This document shows positions 1 through 12,934 of a stretch of 64,000 bases of DNA, piece after piece; the first letter of the stretch is position 1, and each line of letters begins with the position of its first letter. This stretch comes from Pyronema omphalodes. Taxonomy: Eukaryota > Ascomycota > Pezizomycetes > Pezizales > Pyronemataceae. Where the stretch lies: NCBI GenBank assembly GCA_024516155.1, contig JAJJXM010000030.1, forward strand, positions 186,001-250,000, written 5' to 3'. The position numbers and the translations under genes were made by a program. The notes beneath the pieces were generated by a model. It was not told where the DNA came from, searched no databases, and saw only the letters and a program-made list of their open reading frames with translations.

Positions 1-1927
1 GAAAATATTAAAGGGTGTTTAAAATTCATGAATCTAATCCCCGAATGTCGTGCCAGGACTGAGAAGAAGTTTCCCAGATAATCATTTGCATCATGATAAA
101 TCACTATTCGTGCCAAGGCGGTGTTTGTCATCACCCTGGCGCGAGTATTCGATATATATTCCATAATGCACGCCTAAGTCAAAATAAAACGTTGATCCCA
201 CCCCTGGATCTCTTTCCCAAACCCCTGTTAGGATCATAACTACCATTCAAAATTTATCGAATATAGACTTCTCTAACGTCCCCTCCCGCCTTCAAAGAGC
301 AAATAGGGTTCGGAATATACAGATGCGATGAAAAGCAATACGATGAAGAATGCTGGCTACAATCCCAAAATTCCGATATAAGCTCTGTAGCGAATCCTAG
401 TGGGACTCCGGGGTAACAGCCAGGGTTCCAGACGATGTATACAATACTGTATCAAAACGTCATAACCTTGAGGTCCGAAGCGTTAATGAAATAGATCAAT
501 CAAGCAATCAATGAATTCTCTCCCGCTTTAATAATGAACGTCTACTCCTAAAAGGTTCTTCCAATCCACATATTCTATGCACCCGCTTACCCCATATTTG
601 ATACAAGTTTCATGATTTTCACCAAGAATTTTTGTTGCCCAATCGTTGCATAACAATATCTTACATTCCGCTTGTGTCTTATCCATACATCACCGCTGAT
701 CATGATTCTCTGGCTTCCGCGACCTGATGCCGAGCCTCATGATGGGTGCGGCACAGGGCGAGGCTTCAGTGGTTGATGGAGGTGGAGGTGGAGGTGGTAG
801 TGGAGAAGTTTCATTCCCAGCGGAAGCTCAAGGAGAGTTGGGCGGAGAAATAGAGATCGTCATGGAGGGTAAGGATGTCATTCGCTTCGGGAGGGAGATT
901 TCATGGGCCGTTGAAGAATGTGGGGTCGGTAGGTTATCACTGGCGAGTGCCGAAATTAAGAGGCATGGAAGATTTGAGAGGAGGAAGAGCGTGACAAAAT
1001 TTACGAAGATGAATATTATGGTGAATTTGAGGGTTTCAGATCAGTAAAACATGATGAATTAATGGACAGGTTCAATGGTACATCTAGATACAAACTAGTC
1101 TTTTATACAATACCATTCTTGTGAGATCGGGCATTATTCCATTAATGTATGTCTTCTATCAGGATAGACGTTATAGGCAGATGACTCGACAACATAGGCC
1201 TACAGTTCCTTATGAGTGTTTGTAGCTATGTATAGGGTTAATCCTACCGTAGGGCTAGGGTGGCAAATTGTACGTTCAGTTTAGCACTCACATACGTTAT
1301 GTCATGGTTCTCACATCCCGTCGCTGTTTTTCAATGGCAAATGACCGACGGCTCGGTAATCATACGAGAAATTCTTTATAGTGTAGTTTGATCATCATTC
1401 CTTACCGTCGATCTGCCTTTCTGTCTGAGAATTTTATGCCACTGGTCCGGTATTTACTTGAAACAGCATGGAAAGTGCCTTGGGGTAGTCGTTGATGAGT
1501 TGGGCTTCGAGTAGCCTGTATGACAATTGGTGAAATGAATTACTGGGCTCAAACGTGAAACAGAATCTCACTTTATTCGTAATGGTGATTTGTAAATTCT
1601 GTCAGTACATGTAACCAGGATTACATTTCAACATAATTGTTCTGTATTTTAAAATCCGTAAAACTACAAGCCAGTGCAGCTGCGAACACTCCATCAACTT
1701 CAACACCTCCTCTGCCCCTCCCGTTCACTACCAATCATTTCTTAGTTGCATACACCCCGCTCAACGCCTCCTACACAAACCCTCATTAGTTATTGGTCTT
1801 AAAATTCCATCAGTACTACCACTTACCAAAACAGGCATCGGTCTCCTTTCCTTTCTGGTAACTACGGCCGGAAATCCAGCATCCATCATCGGTCAAACCA
1901 TGGAACCTATCCCTCTTATCCGCGTTT
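1..1927. other. intergenic, no supported gene
   Basis: I see no gene I can support here. A + strand frame at 727-1047 has a glycine run but no recognisable domain. The opposite strand of the same stretch has a hydrophobic, signal-peptide-like segment followed by a Lys-Arg, but it lacks an ATG and is broken by stops. Confidence 0.5.
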
Positions 1928-2245
1928 CTATGCATGATTAGCTCGATTATCACTCGACTTTCTTAAGCCCGGGAAAACAAACCTGTCCTTCGGAGGCTCT
2001 CCCAATCCTCTCTCCTTGGTTCCCCTCTCGGTGAAACAAACAAAGTTTTCCTCTCCAGTCGAATATCTCAAGACCGAGCAAACGCCACCACTACATTTCA
2101 TACAAGGAGAACCTAGATCCACATTGCGACAATTATCAGCCCGTTTGAAGAGGCCGGGAACCTTATTATCAGCTCCGGGCTGAGGCATAGCGAAGACTGC
2201 TGAGATAGCGCAAGTGATCAAAACGAATGTTGAAGAGGGCTGCAT
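1928..2245 (-). CDS. small secreted cysteine-containing protein
   Basis: This 105-residue protein has a clear N-terminal signal peptide: residues 1 to about 19 are hydrophobic and end in VFAMP. A short spacer ends in a Lys-Arg at about residue 35 (GLFKRADNC), a typical Kex2-like processing site, so the mature chain probably starts at ADNC. The mature part has five cysteines, including a CMKC pair and a nearby GGVC, and a charged proline-rich tail. The odd cysteine number and small size fit a fungal secreted effector-like or hydrolysis-resistant peptide, but I recognise no family. The frame is a single exon. The function is unknown. Confidence 0.6.
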   Translation of the reverse strand: MQPSSTFVLITCAISAVFAMPQPGADNKVPGLFKRADNCRNVDLGSPCMKCSGGVCSVLRYSTGEENFVCFTERGTKERGLGEPPKDRFVFPGLRKSSDNRANHA

Positions 2246-3804
2246 TATGAATTTTGATGAAAAAGAATGTGGGGTATCGAAAGAACTAGCTATCGGATGA
2301 ACTTCCAGATTTCCAGAGAAGGGAAGGGTGCTAGCTTTTTATGTTTTCAGTCTGCCTGTTAACAGGGAATAGAATCAAGACAGGCGTTGGGTACGTATAT
2401 CGTGGGAGGGTGTGGGTTCTTTGCTTTTTTTTTTCTCCCATCCCGAAACGGAGAATGTTGGATCTGCAAATCGAGGAGGAAAAGGAAAAAGATAACATGA
2501 AGGTATTATTTCCATGTGCATAGAAGCCCACGGAAGCGGGTGCGGCAGTAAGCGCAGGCTACAGCAAAAGCAGACATGGCGGTGCTTATGTTACTTCCTA
2601 AGTTTCGTTCTCGCTGAATAATTCTCTGGTTAGTTGTTCACGAAGTTTGTTGGTTGAATATTTGTGCAATTGTAGCATGGAACTTGACAATATGTAAGCC
2701 CATTGGATAAGTATTCATACAAAGCATGTTACCCGATTTTTGCACTGAAGATAATCGTCATCATTATTCTCCTAGTCGAAGTCTCTAAGTATCTACTCAT
2801 GATTCAGAAATTAAACAACCCATGTAACTCCAAACTCTGCCAAGATAACTGAAGCGTCGTTTACCAAACTCTCGATTGCGGAGGCTGTAGGCTGAAGTAA
2901 AACATTTCTGTTTTCGATTACTGCACGCGGGCTTGCGTCGTGAGCATTAGCCCTATCAATAGCTTTTCCAGCCTGTTAAGTTTACGCGTTATCTCGGTAA
3001 ATGAAATTACTGTTCTTCTGAGCACTCCATCCATATAACTACTTATTCCCTCAGCCAGCAAAGATGATTCAAAGGGGCTTTATGGTACCTGACATCTAAA
3101 AATTTTCTTTTGAAAAACCACATGTTTTTTTCCCTCAGCCGTGCTTGTCCCGAAACTCTCGCTTCCTGCCACCAACTTGTGTACTCCACCAACATATGCC
3201 GCTTTCAGGGACGGATTGTGTAACCATCTTTACCCACGCGAGAACGAAGTGAACTATGATGCTGGTCATATCGACGCCGCTTATCAGCATATATTTACGT
3301 ATTCAGCACTTTTTTTGGCGCGTATGTAGGAACAAAAATCGGGAATGGTCTCTGTAAGATTCATAAATTGCAAAAGAGCACTACCGAAGAACTATCAAAG
3401 ACAGTGATAGCACTATCGTAGCCACCGTTCCATGGCTATCCCCAGGTGGCACTCTTTACGCCGGAGGTACACTGGCGAAATCACTGATCATCAAGGACGT
3501 GAAGATCTGTATCTTATATCAATGGGATCCTACACCAATAAAAGCCTCGTATTCGTAATAAGAACGCATGTACTCTAACCGAAAAACAAAAAAGAAGGGT
3601 GCTCTCTATATCGCTAGTATGTACTCACTGCTGAGACTTTATTACGCCCTATCGTTGCCTGGATGGAAAAGGCAAAATCATCACCACCGATAATTCAAAC
3701 CCTTCCTTACGGAGTAGGGTTACACCCACATAAAAAGGCATTGACTTCTCCTAAGCTGTAGCGAAAATACAGTATTACCGCGTACATAAAACAAAAAATA
3801 CATG
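2246..3804. other. intergenic, nothing recognised
   Basis: Only short chance frames occur on both strands. I see no repeats, RNA genes or domains. Confidence 0.5.
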
Positions 3805-3876
3805 TGACCACAGCAGGGATCGAACCTGCAATCTCTTGATTCGTAGTCAAGCGCCTTGCCATTGGGCCATGCGGCC
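3805..3876 (-). tRNA. tRNA-Arg (anticodon ACG)
   Basis: A 72-base cloverleaf reads on the minus strand. The acceptor stem pairs 7/7 (with two G-U) and has discriminator A. There is a D-arm, an anticodon stem CTTGA/TCAAG around loop CTACGAA (anticodon ACG), a five-base variable region and a T-arm GCAGG/CCTGC around TTCGATC. The A and B boxes are intact and no intron is present. CCA is not encoded, as expected for a nuclear eukaryotic tRNA gene. It decodes CGU/CGC/CGA arginine codons after A34-to-inosine editing (known for this isoacceptor). Confidence 0.97.
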
Positions 3877-5301
3877 AGTTGATGAAGGTAAAGACGTCAT
3901 AACATTTGATAGTTTGTTACAATAATCAGCCAATGCAGCGAACAACCAACACACAGTGGATGTAGACAAATCGAATATCGGGAGAGTGGCTGATGGGAGA
4001 TCAAGCGAAGGCTGAATAGTGAGTAGACGCGATCTACCAGCGCTTAAAAGGATGAGGGGTTTACTAATTGGTATATTTTTTTTTACCAAGTACAAAGCAT
4101 CAAAAAACTGATTACACGCAGGCGATGGGCTTCATGAAACCAAGGAAATGTTTGGAGAGAGAAAAGGTATATCCACTCAGTGGCGAGAGGATAATATTAC
4201 AAAAGCCAAGGAGTGAGTGTTGTACTTTAATCTTCCTTGATGAATCGCCACTCCATGGTTTGGAGGGTGATATGTAATGGCTGAGATGCTCAATGAATTG
4301 GGATCAGGACCACAGGTGGATCGTCCCGCAAGTGCTTTATTCCCAGACGGTCCTACACGCGGCATTTTTTGGTTAAATAATGTTTTATTAAGCTATATTT
4401 GTGTAACATGAATCTCGATTTTACGTTATTGAATACCCGAGGATGCGTGATAAAAACATCCGATATCATTCGATCAGTTTGGGCGACCAGAGGTGAACCT
4501 CAGTGCATTTTTCTTATTAAAGATTTGTTGACTGGAACATTAAGGATGAGTCGATGCAGTATACACGAGGTTGATACGGGGTTTGTGGAAGCACGGCTTA
4601 GATATTCTGAATTGAGCTTTGGAATTCGGGCTTCAAGCTTCGTAACTCCGTAACTAATGGACAACCAGGTCACGGTCCATCTATTATCACTGCTTTACAT
4701 TGCACAACCAGATCACTCAGGTCATCGCTTCATAATCTTCTCTTTCAACTCGATTCTACTAGGACATGACTAGCTATGAGAAATCATAGCTAGAGTTACT
4801 AACTTTAAAGCAAAATAAAACCAACGCACCACACCAGCAATAAAAAAACCAGGAAAAGGAACTCAAAACTGGACGCACACTGTACATCATATACACATCC
4901 TCTGGCCTGCTCCTGAATCCCTCTCTTCTTGTATGAAGACGAAAACCCCTTGGTGAACCTTGGTAATCCAAACAAACGCAGTGCAAACAAAAACAAGAAC
5001 AAAAAAACAAGCATATAACGCCTTTGTCCCTAAAAGCAAAACATCCAAAAATAATCCCAAGACCAAGTAAGTAATCCATTGCGTGTAATTAACGAGATAA
5101 AAAAAAGTCAGTAGAATCCTTCCCAAAGAAAAATGAAGAATCCAGAGAATGTAAACGCAGAAAAAAAAAATAAAGATTAAGCACCGGAAGCGCCTACACC
5201 CAACCCAACATAACCCAACGCCGTCGTTTCTTAGTAGCAGTAGCAATTCACCTTCGTAATTTCCTCAACCTATTGAAGCCCGTTGTCCGGCTTCAGCATG
5301 T
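3877..5301. other. intergenic, nothing recognised
   Basis: This lies between the tRNA and the 3' end of SPT20. Frames here are short and lack known motifs. The part next to 5302 is probably the SPT20 3' UTR. Confidence 0.5.
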
Positions 5302-6499
5302 TTATCGTCCTCGACCCATTCCCATGTTCATTCCTCTTCCTATTCCAGGCTGTCCCATCACCGGCATCCCATTGGAGATATTAAATCCAAGGTCTTGAAA
5401 CTGACCAGCCTGTGCTGGCTGCTGTTGAACGGGCATAACCATACCGGGTCTCCCGGGTATATGACCAGCTCTGATTGCACCAGCCATCTTATTCGGCACA
5501 ACCTGTCCGCCTCTTCCCGCCTGGAGCATCTGTTGCTGCTGCTGCATCAACAAATGTCTTTGCTGCATCTGAGCAGCTTGTACCGCAGCAGCATTGGAAT
5601 GCATCTGACCATTAGCCTGTGCCTGCTGCTGATACTGCAACAACAAGTGTGGGTTGGCACCACCAGCAGCAAGTTGTTGATATGCCATTTGCTGCTGAGG
5701 GGTGGCGACAACTCGAGTAGTACCAGCGGCTTGAACCATTCCGGGCCTAGGTGACTGGAGTTGCTGGTGGGCGAGTTGTGCCATTCGTGGAGACTGTTGG
5801 GCAATATGTGGCATAACTTGTTGCGGCAAAGGAGAGCCACGACCGGCGGCGGCGGCAACAACCCGCTGCTGGTTCATGGCCAGCATTTGACGCTGCTGTG
5901 CCGCCAGTTTCTGCTGGTAAAGGTGCTGCGATTGGGCAGGATTTTGGCCAAGGATCTGCTGTGCCTGTGGTGGCTGGGAGAGGGGAACGCTTTGTTGCAG
6001 GCGAGGGGATTGATGGTTGGAGTGTTGAGAAAGAGAATGTTGCATCGCCATAGCTTGGGATTGCGGAGTATGTTGTTGCTGCTGGAGATGCTGTTGGGCT
6101 GCGGCTTGTTGCTGGAGGTGTTGTTGAACGGCTTGTTGTTGAGCAGCGGCTTGCGCTTGCGCTTGCGCCTGGGCTTGAACTTGAGCCTGTGCTTGAGCCT
6201 GTGCTTGGGCTTGAGCTGCCTGCGCCTGCGCCTGCGCCTGGGCTTGGGCCTGTGCTTGTTGTTGAGCTTGCTGCTGCTGAGCCTGCTGTTGAGCTTGTTG
6301 AGCCTGAGCCTGAGCTTGTTGTTGAGCTTGTTGCTGGGCTTGTTGTTGCTGCGCCTGTTGTTGCTGTGCTTGCTGCTGGGCCGCGAGTTGTTCTTGACGC
6401 TGTTGCTGATGCTGCTGAACTTGATGTGCTTGGACCTGAGCTTGAGCTTGTTGCTGCTGCTGTTGGTGCTGTTGCTGCTGCTGCTGTTGTTGTTGCTGT

Positions 6500-6531
<32 letters not shown>

Positions 6532-8402
6532 TTGCTGCATACGCATCGCCTGCTGTTGAGCGGGGCTCATGGGGCCTGAAGCCATACTTCCGGAAGAGCC
6601 AGGTCTGGTGGTTGCTGTCATACCATTGACTTGAACTGCCGAACTTCCCATGGGACCGGAACCGATAACAGGGCTTGCATGTTGGCTTGCAGCGCGCTGC
6701 TTTTCCATTGCCTCCCGTTTCCGGGTCTGTTCCTGGGCTTCACGTGCGGCACGAATTTTCCTTTCTTTCTCTTGCTTTTCGGCAGCCAGCTTCTTCTGCT
6801 CTGCATGGCTAGAACGAATGCTCTCAATGATCTTGAACCTCCTGAAAGTCTGCTCCATAGAAGATCCACCAGAGTCTGCTGCTGCTGAATCAGGGCCGTT
6901 GGAGCTATGCGCTGCGTATCGTCGCTCGTCCATGAAGAGCAATAACCGCACTTGCTCTGCAGCTTGTGCCTCGTCTGCCTGTAGCTCGGCAATTGTGCGT
7001 TTCCGCGCCTTGGGTGGTGGAATAGGATGGCAATGAAGAGGATGTTGCAACATTTTCATCATTTTTTTGGCATGCTGAGCATCCCGAGCCGGAGTTAAGA
7101 TTAATTTGCCTGAGGTCGCTAATAGGTGTTGCGCCTCAAACTCGTGTAAATTAGAGTTGTCCAATATCGTTTTTTGCTTTTTAGCAGGAGGGATTTGGGT
7201 ATTAACAGTGAGAGTTGAAGGAGTACGAGGTGTTGCGGAGGTTGGTGTCTGTGCAATTTGTGCACGACTGAATGTAGGAGGCATTGGAGTGGATGCTAGA
7301 ACGGCCATATCGGCATGTAACGTCAATGGTGTAGGGTGCAGAACTGTTGTAAATATCCGGGGACCTTTGGCCTTTCCATCCTTATTCTCCTCCTTCTTCT
7401 CGGTAACCTCTGGTGGCTTGGGTATCGGGAACGGCGCGTACGGTGAAGGACATATCCATTCATTATAGTTGTGTATGGATCCTGGGTCTTGCTTGCCCTT
7501 GCTCTTTAACGTTGAGCTGGGAGATGATGATCTGTGATCATAAATCTGTACAATCAAGCAGCCTGCCAGGTGTTAACAGCGCTCTGTTGGCCCATTGAAA
7601 GGCGCATTGAATGGCGCACAAACCCTCATAGAATGTCGTCCCGATATCCCTAAGCTCTTCCACAATTTCATGTGGAATAACTTCATTCTTTATGCACTCC
7701 AGAAGGACCTTTGACACAATTAGACGTAGATCCTAGACGCTATAAGCGCGAAGATTATCGGTACAACGTACCTTCATCGGACTGCCGTAACCGAAGCTGC
7801 CATCTTGGCCCTCGAACCGAAAGTTCAACTGGTGGAGGTGTATGATAAGACTCGGGGGGTTTCCAGAGAACTTCTTTAGAATATATGACGTTGATTTTAC
7901 ATATGGTAATGGGGGTAAGTTCTAATACGGGAGACAGTTGAGTCAGCTCGGAGTCACTACTACATATACCCCCTGCCTCCCATTGGGAGATACAACTAAC
8001 CCTGATAGCTTCCTCCCTTTCTTTTGCTATGCGTTCCGTCTCCGCATCCATATCCACGTCCTTATCTTCTGCAACGCCATTCGGCTGCTTTGACTTTTGC
8101 TTCGCGAGCTCCTGTTTCTGTGCAGCTCTCCTCCGCTCCTGAAGCTTCGTATTTCCATTCGGCGTGCCTGGACTCGTTCCATTGGCTACTAGCTGATTAT
8201 GGGGTTGAGGACGCGTCTTTGAACTTGCCGCAGCGGTTGGTCTTCCGAAGGTAGTTCCGGGAGGATGTTTTCCCGTCATTCGCGGAGGATTAGCGGTGGC
8301 GCTAGCAGTAGCCATTTGCGATGACGGGGTGGCCGAGTTGAGCTTAATACGCGGGCCGGATTGTGTTGTAGTTTGAATCTGAGTAGATATAGACGTTGTC
8401 AT
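5302..8402 (-). CDS. SAGA complex subunit Spt20
   Basis: Four exons on the minus strand (8402-8001, 7873-7772, 7708-7624, 7562-5302) give about 949 residues. Exons 2 to 4 reconstruct the Spt20 domain: a segment with PPSLIIHLHQLNFRFEGQ, then GYGSPMK, then VIPHEIVEELRD, then FYEGCLIVQIYDHRS. It lies at about residues 135-210. The three introns are 127, 63 and 61 bases and keep the frame exactly. The N-terminus is low-complexity and basic. The long C-terminal region is extremely rich in Gln and Ala, with an almost pure polyglutamine tract around residues 539-560. Spt20 is a structural subunit of the SAGA coactivator and contacts the Tra1 and core modules in the nucleus. The first acceptor (AAG) is less certain than the others. 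The long leucine-rich + strand frame across the glutamine tract is its antisense shadow. Confidence 0.93.
6477..6540 (-). repeat. CAG/CAA polyglutamine-coding tract in SPT20
   Basis: A run of mixed CAA/CAG codons on the minus strand encodes about 22 consecutive glutamines, within a wider QA-rich region (about 5.9-6.6 kb). The mixture of codons suggests an old tract rather than a fresh pure expansion. Confidence 0.9.
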
Positions 8403-10679
8403 GAAGGTGTAGGTTGTTGCTATATCCCCTCGATGCGGCTCTGTCGGCGCGGTAAGACGGACTGGGGGGCCTCGGTGAGCACGCTATGCGGCCACGGTCA
8501 TCGGGGGGGTCTGTAGGTGTTTCGATCGCGTCGGAAGCTGTAGCGCACGACGTAAATACACGGAAGAAATAATTGGCGACGTGAAAAGCGGGGTGGAGCG
8601 AGCGTGTAGTTGTGCGACTTTGGCGACCAAGCTGGTGAAGTCGAGGTCGATACGTTAGTTTCGTGATCCAAAGCGAGATGGCGTTGAATTACCCGGCCTC
8701 AGCACGTGATGTGCGTTACGCGCACAGTGGGCAGGACCTTACGAGGGTTGTGATCAGACTTTTCTCAAGGGTTTTAATACGATTTCGGGTACAGGCAGAT
8801 ACTAGAATTTAGGTGGCATCACAATTAGTTAATTTTTTGGGATACATATCTGTTTTAAACAAAGTACAGTGGTTTATGCGAGTGATTGAATGTGAGCGAT
8901 CCGTCCTGCAATCACGACAGGCCAAGTCCGGAGCTATCGCATACCTCATCTCCCTAGACATCACAGCTGCATCGAAACGCGGGGAAGCTTGACAGAGTCG
9001 GAAAAAATTCTGACAATGTCCGACGACTAGGGAAGCAACGTCACAAAAGACTGAACGGCATCGACAAGCTCCGGTAACCTTCAACGATCCCAATGACGTT
9101 CAACGGGGTTCGGCAAAACCCTGAAACATTCAATGAAGCCCAGCACCCGATAAAGTCTGAAACAATTATCCATTGGTAACACCTATCGAACAAGCCGAAC
9201 CCGCTAGAAAATCCCAGTATTTCGAAAAATCTGATACCGTTTGGCCAAACTCGGTTGCAAAAAATACAAAAAAAAAAAAAAATAGCATCCCTAGAATGCG
9301 GACTCAACATCAATTGACTCCAAACCAACCCAATCCAGTACCGGCGGCGGTGGATTATAGTCCCTTTTGTCCCATCACGCTTACAATAATTTCACACTTC
9401 AATAACTATGTGGTTTTTGCATCTCCACTCCCCCAACTTCCTATTCACAAACGCTGAAACAGAGGTCCATATAAATAACTATTCCCACGGTTCCACCAAC
9501 CGACCCTCTTGCATCACTATTCTTCAATTCCTCAGCACGTAATCAATCATGACCCTATCATGACCGGCGTCGTCATTAGTCTTGGAAGTCCCAGTAGCCT
9601 TGAGGCAGCTCCCGACCTCCAGATACCGTCAGCCAACCTCCAGCAGCCCCATACCCTAAAGTAGCCCTTCCCTCTGTTCCAGGTATTCCACATTTCCGCG
9701 ACCAGCCTAGTAACTATTGATTGATATCCGACACCCTCTCCCCACTTTCATGTACATCATACTTACGACAGCCTCGATCAAGCGGCAACTAGCCGTTAAG
9801 CTTAGTAAACCCAATGACGCTGGAAAACCGGTATTTAAAGGTGCCCCCCCCCCCCCCCCCTCGCTACTTTGATCACCGGACACTTGACTATTACGGCACA
9901 TCATCTTGATAACCTATCAACATACAATATCTTCCTTACGGATCGGACAGCGGCGAAAGCACAGCATAATACGTCTCCCGTCACTATTCAGTCTCCACTC
10001 TTCAGTCACCATTCTTCAGTCTCCAGGCACCGGTATATAAGGACAGTTCCCCGGTGCTGCTTCCAATACCCAATTCCATCTACCCACGCCAACCTCAATC
10101 TCCCGTCTCTTGCCAAAGTGCTGTCACAGTGGACCCCAGAGGAACCCGGTGGAAACACTAGCACCGATGATATCCACCGTAGAAACTCCAAGTGAGACAT
10201 AACCATGGTTTCAGTATCTCCCCAATACCCTTAAAGACATCCCTGAAAGCATCCTAGCCCTCCAAAACTTCCTCAAGTCCCAAACCCCTCTACAATCAAT
10301 TCACCATCTAGAGCTTCTCTAACATCTAGCATAACCAGGTCTTAATCAATGATCAAATGACACCAAACTTCCCTTGTGAGCTTGAAGAGTCTTAACATGT
10401 GTCTGGCTTCATCGAAAACACAGATTATAGCTCTTATATCATCCGTGAAAACAGGATAAAACCTGTGGATTCAGTGAAATCAAACGCACACGTGTGTAGA
10501 CAAAGATTTCAGAGCTGGAGGTTGGGATTTTATTACATGAGATTGATCATAGTCCGGGGAGCCCAATGGCATCCTCATAGCTTGGGATAGACGACATATT
10601 ACCATCCTATGATAGATGCGAAGAAACAGAACCAAGAAAATATCATGAGATATGGTTGTTTGCTCTACATGCCAATTAA

Positions 10680-10803
10680 TTCCAGCATAGAAAAAATACA
10701 TCCTGCATGGAATAGGCCTTTGAAGCCATGGTCAGCACATAAATGGATAAATGAATGGATAAACAAATAGACTGTTTCATGGTCTACACTATGCACATCA
10801 TAC
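10680..10803 (+). repeat. direct repeat, copy 1
   Basis: It starts TCCAGCATAG and includes GGAATAGGCCTTTGAAGCCA and a TTTCATGGTCTACAC segment. Copy 2, with the same order of motifs, begins at 11246. The two differ by scattered substitutions and small indels. Confidence 0.8.
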
Positions 10804-11245
10804 AGCATACACATCATACACATCATACAGCATACATATCAGAACCAAGACAGTACCAAGTACACAACTAGAAACTGTAGCAATACCAGCAACCATAAAC
10901 TGTAGCAATACCCAGCTAGTAACCATAAAAAGGGTTTCAATTCAAAATCCACGCTTCTAAAAGCACCCTCAAAACTCAGCAAATAAAAAGTCCAAATCAT
11001 TTGAATTCAGTCCAAGAAAATAACCGAACATTTAATGCAATTTTATTCGTTGCAAGGATAAAAAATCCAAGATCACCAAATATCCATGATCCATGATCTA
11101 TCAAAACCTCTAATGGATATTGAATTAAAAATTTCAATTTAATCCACTTCATTTATAAGAGTATTCAAGATTTGTAAAGATTGAAGTTATGCAGGGCATG
11201 CTATACATGCTGTACATACTGTAAATTCTCTACTTGCTAGTCACT

Positions 11246-11365
11246 TCCAGCATAGACAACATCCATCCTGTATGGAATAGGCCTTTGAAGCCATGGTCAG
11301 CATATAAATGGATAAATGAATGAATAAACAGACTGTTTCATGGTCTACACCATACACATCATCCA
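11246..11365 (+). repeat. direct repeat, copy 2
   Basis: This is a diverged second copy of the 10680-10803 block about 566 bp downstream in the same orientation, so it could be a local duplication or a pair of diverged repeats. I see no terminal repeats that would define a known element. Confidence 0.8.
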
Positions 11366-12384
11366 AGATTCCCAAACCAGCTATTCCCAAACCATCATAT
11401 CCATCTACATAATCCAAGATCACTATAGTTACCTTCTATGCCCTGCTGCTCTAGATCCTGGTTTCTCAGTTCCATATTCCACCAGCGGCTCTAAATCCCG
11501 GGCTCCAGTTCCAAGAAAACCAAAAACCAAAAACAAAGAAGAAAAAAAAAGAAGTCAAGGTATCACCCAACCAAGCAGCAAAAATCTCAACAGGGACCTA
11601 TACACATCTCTATACACATCTCTATACACATCTCTATACACATCTCCATTACCCCACTACCGAATCTAAACCTACAGCGATGGTTCCCTAGTCTCCACAT
11701 GCTAAATCCCTGATAAATTCCCGAATTCCAAGGAGAATCAAGCTATGACAGTACTTATTATATTATATTACACCATGGAACAAAGTTCTCATTGCCACTG
11801 TTCAAAGCAGGCATAAGCCAGATACAAGAACCAAAGCCACGGCCACAGCCACAGCCACAGCCACAGCAGAGAAAGAATCACAGGCTCTCACCAACTACAC
11901 CATGAGGGTGAACCGCCGGTATAAATCCGCACCCAGGGAGGGATCCCACAACCGCAGCTCAAAAAAAGGCATACACAACCATACCACACAAACCCCCAAA
12001 TCAGACCCCAAAAATGCATCAATCAGCTCCCAAGAAAAAAAACAAAAGAAACCGCACCCCCCACCAAATAAGAAACAACAATTAAAAGAAAGAAAGAAAG
12101 AAAAAACGGGTTCTTTTCATGACTAAAATATACAAAGATAAAAAAAACATCCGCTATGAATGAAAGCTAATCATATCATTATGCATTCTACTCTCATCTC
12201 ATAAGCAACGACCTCCGGTCTCTGGACATCTCATAGATAATTCATAAATACCGGCTTTAGACCATTGACCACCGGTTTTTGGGGGAAATACTGTAGCCGG
12301 GGGACCGGAAAATAGTAACATCAACCCATCAGGACAGTACACAAACAAGCATGAATAATTGACCATATCAATCAAACAATGGAT

Positions 12385-12385
<1 letters not shown>

Positions 12386-12425
<40 letters not shown>
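12386..12425 (+). repeat. poly(A) tract
   Basis: About 40 consecutive adenines downstream of the LAMMER kinase stop codon (kinase on minus, so this is a T-run in its 3' flank). Confidence 0.9.
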
Positions 12426-12426
<1 letters not shown>

Positions 12427-12934
12427 ACCACAAGACCTAATAAAGAAGGTTATAACAACAAAAGCAGAGTAATTTCTAATCGCCCAAAAATATGGAAGAA
12501 AGGAGAGAGAAACAATGTTTAATCAATAACAAGAACAGCAAATCCTAATTCCTATAGTAGACTAAGAAAAAGTAAAGATAGGTATAACACTCCCAGGGCA
12601 CAAAGCAAAAAAATACTAAACACCACTAACACCTAAAACATAATATACCCCACCCACCGTCGTCCCCTTTTTTTGAAATTTGTTGTAATCCGCAAACAGC
12701 CCGATGCCAGAGGTTAGTCACTGCACCAGCAACTGTAATAACTGATAGCTACAATCCACCTCCTCACATAACTTATTGTAAGGACTCTGGATAACACACC
12801 CTCTCAACGAGTAGGGTAATAAATGTACACACATACATCTCGTGATGTAATAGGTGGCCATGTACTGTAATGTGGTTTTCGGAACTGAGACATTTGACTG
12901 CGACATATCCGGGCTGGGTATCAAGTGGGATGCA

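Larger units (their letters stand above)
8403..12934. other. long intergenic region with duplicated block and homopolymers
   Basis: I see no convincing coding gene in about 4.5 kb. It holds a C17 run (9844-9860), a direct repeat of about 115 bp (10680 and 11246), a short TACACATCTCTA array (about 11598-11645) and an A-tract of about 40 bases (12386-12425). The part next to 8402 is probably the SPT20 promoter and the part next to 12935 the kinase 3' UTR. Confidence 0.5.

Noticed and set aside
727..1047. 106-codon + frame and an antisense hydrophobic stretch
   Set aside because: The + frame has a glycine run only; the antisense has a signal-like segment but no ATG and a stop just upstream.
5761..6629. 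Long leucine- or valine/alanine-rich + strand frames
   Set aside because: They are the antisense of the SPT20 glutamine/alanine-coding repeat (CAG/GCA read backwards).
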